Positions 4,577 through 7,558 of a stretch of 7,558 nucleotides of DNA are shown here, one piece after another (within the stretch, counting starts at the first letter, position 1; the number at the start of each line of letters is the position of its first letter). The notes under the pieces are model-generated. The model was given only the letters and a program-made list of their open reading frames with translations, made no database searches and had not been told where the DNA came from. The translations under genes and the position numbers were made by a program. Origin of the DNA: Oscillospiraceae bacterium (lineage in GTDB: Bacteria; Bacillota_A; Clostridia; Oscillospirales; Ruminococcaceae); the NCBI GenBank assembly GCA_017440445.1, contig JAFSHE010000041.1, positions 1-7,558 of the forward strand, given 5' to 3'.

Positions 4577-7558
4577 ATGTTCAGAAAAAGTTTTGATAAG
4601 ATAATATCTATTTTGATAATACTTACGATGCTTGTGTGCTGTGTGCCTGTTTCGGCTTTTGCCGCCGAAAAGGGTCAGGTCGTGGTGGTCGGCGCATGCC
4701 CTGACTGCGGCGTATCCGTATCGGGCGGAGCGTATACGGGCTTTGCATACGACTATCTGTGCGAGCTTGCGAAATTCACAGGTCACAAGTATTCCTTTGT
4801 GGAGGCTGACAGGGACGAGCTTGTAGAGATGCTGTACGACGGCAGGATAGACATACTTCCCTGTGTCAGCGAGGAGGAATTCAGTGCGTGGGAGGCTACA
4901 CATTCCATGCAGAGGTCGGTCGATAACGATGCGGCTTCGCCTTCGCTCACTTCCATCGCCCTGATGAAGAAGTTTACAGCAGTGTATGTTCCCGATGGCA
5001 GCGAGGATATCGGTTATTTCGACAGCCCGCACATCAATAAGGCGACAATAGGCTACCTCGCCGAGGACAAGGATAAGTATTTTTCGGATGGCGTTTTCAT
5101 CCGTGGAGATATAGACAAGGCGAATTTCGTTGAGTACAGCACTGAGGTGCAGATGCACGATGATTTCGTTTCAGGCAGGATAGACGCAGTTGTCAAGGAG
5201 TGCTTCCGTCCATGGGATGATGAGACCATAGTTTATCAGTATGATACACGTGATTGCTACTTCATGGTTTCTGGTGCTGACCCGCTGCTTGCAGGACAGC
5301 TTGATGTGGCGGTAAACAGCGTTTACATGTCCAACAGCAGCTTTGCGGCAAATCTCTACAACAAGCATATAGCGAAGTATGGTGTTCCGAAGTACGCATA
5401 CAGCGAAACGGAAAAGCAGTTCCTCAGGAATAACTCCGAGATAACCATAGCGTATAATCTCAGCTCCAACTCGATGGAAACATACGACAACAATACAGGC
5501 AGACTTACAGGCGCTACGGGTGGTGTTCTGGATACTATCTCAGCGCATACGGGCATGAAGATACGCCTGAAGGTGTGCAATTCCCTTGAGGAGTGTGTAT
5601 CTCTGCTTGAGCATGGCGAGGTGCGTGCTATCTGCGGCGGCGTAAACGCAGCAAGTATGGAGCCTTTCGGTAATTTCAAGGTGTCCTTCCCCTATTCCAC
5701 AACGCCTGTTGTGGTGGCGGGGAAAAAAGACGATCCGATGACGTCTTATAAAAAGATCGCTATTCCCATCAGCGATGATGATATCTCGGGATATATCAGG
5801 CAGCTGTATGACAATGCTGTAATGCTTCCCTATGACGATGCAAAGGCTTGTATGGAGGCTGTGCGCTCAGGCGAGGCGGATGTTATGTGCGCAGGCGCCT
5901 ATGAAACGCTTTATCTGATAAGCAACGGCTATGGCGATATGTCAATAATTGACGTAAGCTCTGCTTTCCACAGCGAGTGCTTTGCCTATGTGGAGAACGC
6001 TTCGGCGGATTTTACCTCGATAATGGGCAAGAGCATTTCCAGACTTGTAAGTTACAGCTCGGTAATAGGTAGCTACGAAAGCGTTACCGCTGAAACTGTC
6101 GGCAGCGGAGGCGGACTCAGCGATTATGCATTATATGTGTTCATCTTTATCTTCGTAATGATTGCAGTCTGCGTGGCGATGATAGTTGTTCTGATACAGG
6201 TGAACGACAGACGTACACAGGGAACGGATGTGCTTACAGGCGGCAGAAACAAGTCGAAATTCATCGATGACACAAAGCGTCTGCTTAAAAAGACGCCCGC
6301 TGAAAAGCTTGCGGCAGTTCTTTTTGATATCAACAAGTTCAAGTATGTAAACGACCGCCTCGGCTATGAGGAGGGCGACAAGATGCTGGTACGTTTGTAC
6401 AAGACGGTGGCAGACAACATGGAGGACGGCGAGGTATTCGCAAGACTGTCTGACGACAACTTCGCCTGTGTGATAAAAAATGCGCAGGACAGCGAGATAA
6501 CAGCAAGATTCAACAACATATTTGCGGAGTTTGAGCGCCGCAACAGCTTGTTTGTGAAATATCCCGTGGTGTTCAGTGCGGGCGTGTGCCGACTTGGTCA
6601 GTGCCGTGACGGCGGCAAGGATATCGATATCAACATCGCGATAGACAGATGTAAGATAGCAAAAAGGACATTAAAGGGTCTGCACTATTCCTCTATAGCA
6701 TTCTATGACGGAAAGATACGTGAAAAGGCTCTGCGTGAGAAGGACTACGAAAGCATCATGCCAACGGCCCTTGAGCAGCGTGAGTTTGAGTGCTATCTTC
6801 AGCCGAAGTACGGTCTGAAATCCCGTCATATCGAGGGCGCAGAGGCGCTTATCCGCTGGAACAGCAAGGAGTTCGGATTTGTGTTCCCGAACGAGTTCAT
6901 CCCGCTCAGCGAGAAGAACGGCTTTGTTGTGGAGCTGGATTTCTTCATCCTTGAGGAGGTCTGCCGTGCTATGCGCAGGTGGATAGACGATGGCAAAAAG
7001 CCTGTCGTTATCTCGGTAAACCAGTCAAGGCTGCACCTTAATTACGATGACTATATCTGGCGTCTGCGTGAGATAGTGGATAAGTACGAGATCCCCTACG
7101 AGTATATAGAGCTGGAGCTTACCGAGAGCGTTTTCATGGAGAATGCTGATAAGCTGCTTACCATCATGCAGAAGCTGCATGATATCGGCTTCAAGCTGTC
7201 GCTGGACGATTTCGGCTCGGGCTACTCCTCGCTGAATATGCTGAAGGATATCCCTGTTGACGTGGTAAAGATCGACCGTGAGTTCTTCAATGGTACAGTA
7301 AACTCCGAAAAGGGCAGAGCGGTTATTTCTACCGTCGTGGATCTTGCGAAGAACCTCAACATGGAGGTCATCTCCGAGGGCGCTGAGACCCTTGAGCAGG
7401 TAGAGTTCCTCACTGAGATAAACTGTGCTATGGTACAGGGCTACTACTTCGCAAAGCCCATGAACATGCAGGCTTTTGAGGAGCTGTGGAACAAGGATAT
7501 GGAGCAGCGCAGCGCAGAAGCTCTTGAAGCAGCAGATGCTACTTCCAACGGACAAAAT
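4577..7558 (+). CDS. Dual solute-binding sensor with degenerate GGDEF and intact EAL domain (c-di-GMP phosphodiesterase), 3' end outside window
   Basis: An open frame of 994 codons runs off the right edge without a stop. The ATG has GGGAG (4566-4570) six bases upstream. Residues 1-29 form a signal peptide (Lys/Arg start, hydrophobic core, AFA before the cut). Two solute-binding (SBP_bac_3-like) domains follow outside the membrane, about 33-278 and 287-512. One membrane helix (about 517-541) leads to a cytoplasmic GGDEF domain (about 548-705) and an EAL domain (about 730-967). The GGDEF signature is SDDNF (625-629) and the RxxD inhibitory site is absent, so it should not make c-di-GMP. D584, N592, D593 and D601 remain, so GTP binding is possible. 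The EAL domain keeps all expected catalytic residues: EALIR (756-760), N815, ELTE (847-850), DDFGSGYSSL (877-886), K898, E934, E937 and Q954. It is therefore probably an active c-di-GMP phosphodiesterase controlled by an external small ligand. Only a short tail should be missing. Confidence 0.9.
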   Translation, partial: MFRKSFDKIISILIILTMLVCCVPVSAFAAEKGQVVVVGACPDCGVSVSGGAYTGFAYDYLCELAKFTGHKYSFVEADRDELVEMLYDGRIDILPCVSEEEFSAWEATHSMQRSVDNDAASPSLTSIALMKKFTAVYVPDGSEDIGYFDSPHINKATIGYLAEDKDKYFSDGVFIRGDIDKANFVEYSTEVQMHDDFVSGRIDAVVKECFRPWDDETIVYQYDTRDCYFMVSGADPLLAGQLDVAVNSVYMSNSSFAANLYNKHIAKYGVPKYAYSETEKQFLRNNSEITIAYNLSSNSMETYDNNTGRLTGATGGVLDTISAHTGMKIRLKVCNSLEECVSLLEHGEVRAICGGVNAASMEPFGNFKVSFPYSTTPVVVAGKKDDPMTSYKKIAIPISDDDISGYIRQLYDNAVMLPYDDAKACMEAVRSGEADVMCAGAYETLYLISNGYGDMSIIDVSSAFHSECFAYVENASADFTSIMGKSISRLVSYSSVIGSYESVTAETVGSGGGLSDYALYVFIFIFVMIAVCVAMIVVLIQVNDRRTQGTDVLTGGRNKSKFIDDTKRLLKKTPAEKLAAVLFDINKFKYVNDRLGYEEGDKMLVRLYKTVADNMEDGEVFARLSDDNFACVIKNAQDSEITARFNNIFAEFERRNSLFVKYPVVFSAGVCRLGQCRDGGKDIDINIAIDRCKIAKRTLKGLHYSSIAFYDGKIREKALREKDYESIMPTALEQREFECYLQPKYGLKSRHIEGAEALIRWNSKEFGFVFPNEFIPLSEKNGFVVELDFFILEEVCRAMRRWIDDGKKPVVISVNQSRLHLNYDDYIWRLREIVDKYEIPYEYIELELTESVFMENADKLLTIMQKLHDIGFKLSLDDFGSGYSSLNMLKDIPVDVVKIDREFFNGTVNSEKGRAVISTVVDLAKNLNMEVISEGAETLEQVEFLTEINCAMVQGYYFAKPMNMQAFEELWNKDMEQRSAEALEAADATSNGQN

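Noticed and set aside
4577..4666. Lipoprotein signal with Cys at residues 21-22
   Set aside because: The residue before the cysteine is Val and the lipobox is not met; an ordinary AxA signal peptidase site follows at residues 27-29.
4502..5158. Minus-strand frame of 218 codons, and others opposite the EAL gene (5171-5679, 7025-7555)
   Set aside because: They are shadows of the 994-codon plus-strand gene, whose domains and catalytic residues are clear.

Overview
The window looks like a chromosomal segment of a low-to-mid GC Gram-positive anaerobe of the Clostridia, most likely a Ruminococcus-like member of the Oscillospiraceae. This is inferred from AT-rich intergenic DNA with sigma-A type promoters, strong AGGAGG-type ribosome sites, a perfect CcpA/LacI-type cre operator, a small protein resembling a Clostridia family, and a periplasmic-binding/GGDEF/EAL signalling protein of a kind common in gut and rumen Clostridia. 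No marker gene fixes the species.

Layout. At 43-783 (+) is a membrane-anchored NERD-domain protein, closed by a clear terminator. A gene-poor stretch of about 650 bases follows (784-1439). It holds a promoter and terminator that bracket a possible ~135-nt small RNA (874-1008), then a cluster of GTTGAAAAC-type repeats (1028-1191), then the promoter of a 67-residue protein (1440-1643, +, DUF6514-like). That small gene converges on dprA (1683-2924, -), with a stable hairpin between them. Upstream of dprA on the same strand is a cytoplasmic GH13 alpha-amylase-family enzyme (2988-4310, -), with an intrinsic terminator between the two. Divergent from the GH13 gene is a very large signalling protein (4577 to beyond the right edge, +). 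It has a signal peptide, two tandem solute-binding domains, one membrane helix, a degenerate GGDEF domain and an intact EAL phosphodiesterase domain.

How the parts may work together. The most informative regulatory region is 4311-4576. It contains two back-to-back sigma-A promoters, each with 17-bp spacing: TTGACA/TATAAT for the amylase and TTGAAA/TATAAT for the EAL gene. A perfect cre match (TGAAAACGGTTTCA) lies over the -35 box of the EAL promoter. This suggests that carbon status, through CcpA or a sugar-specific LacI-family regulator, controls a c-di-GMP-degrading sensor alongside maltodextrin use. The core TGAAAACG recurs exactly twice in the 1028-1191 repeat cluster.

I see no mobile element, CRISPR array, tRNA, rRNA or obvious defence island. 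The NERD protein is the only possible nuclease-fold protein besides the DNA-binding DprA.
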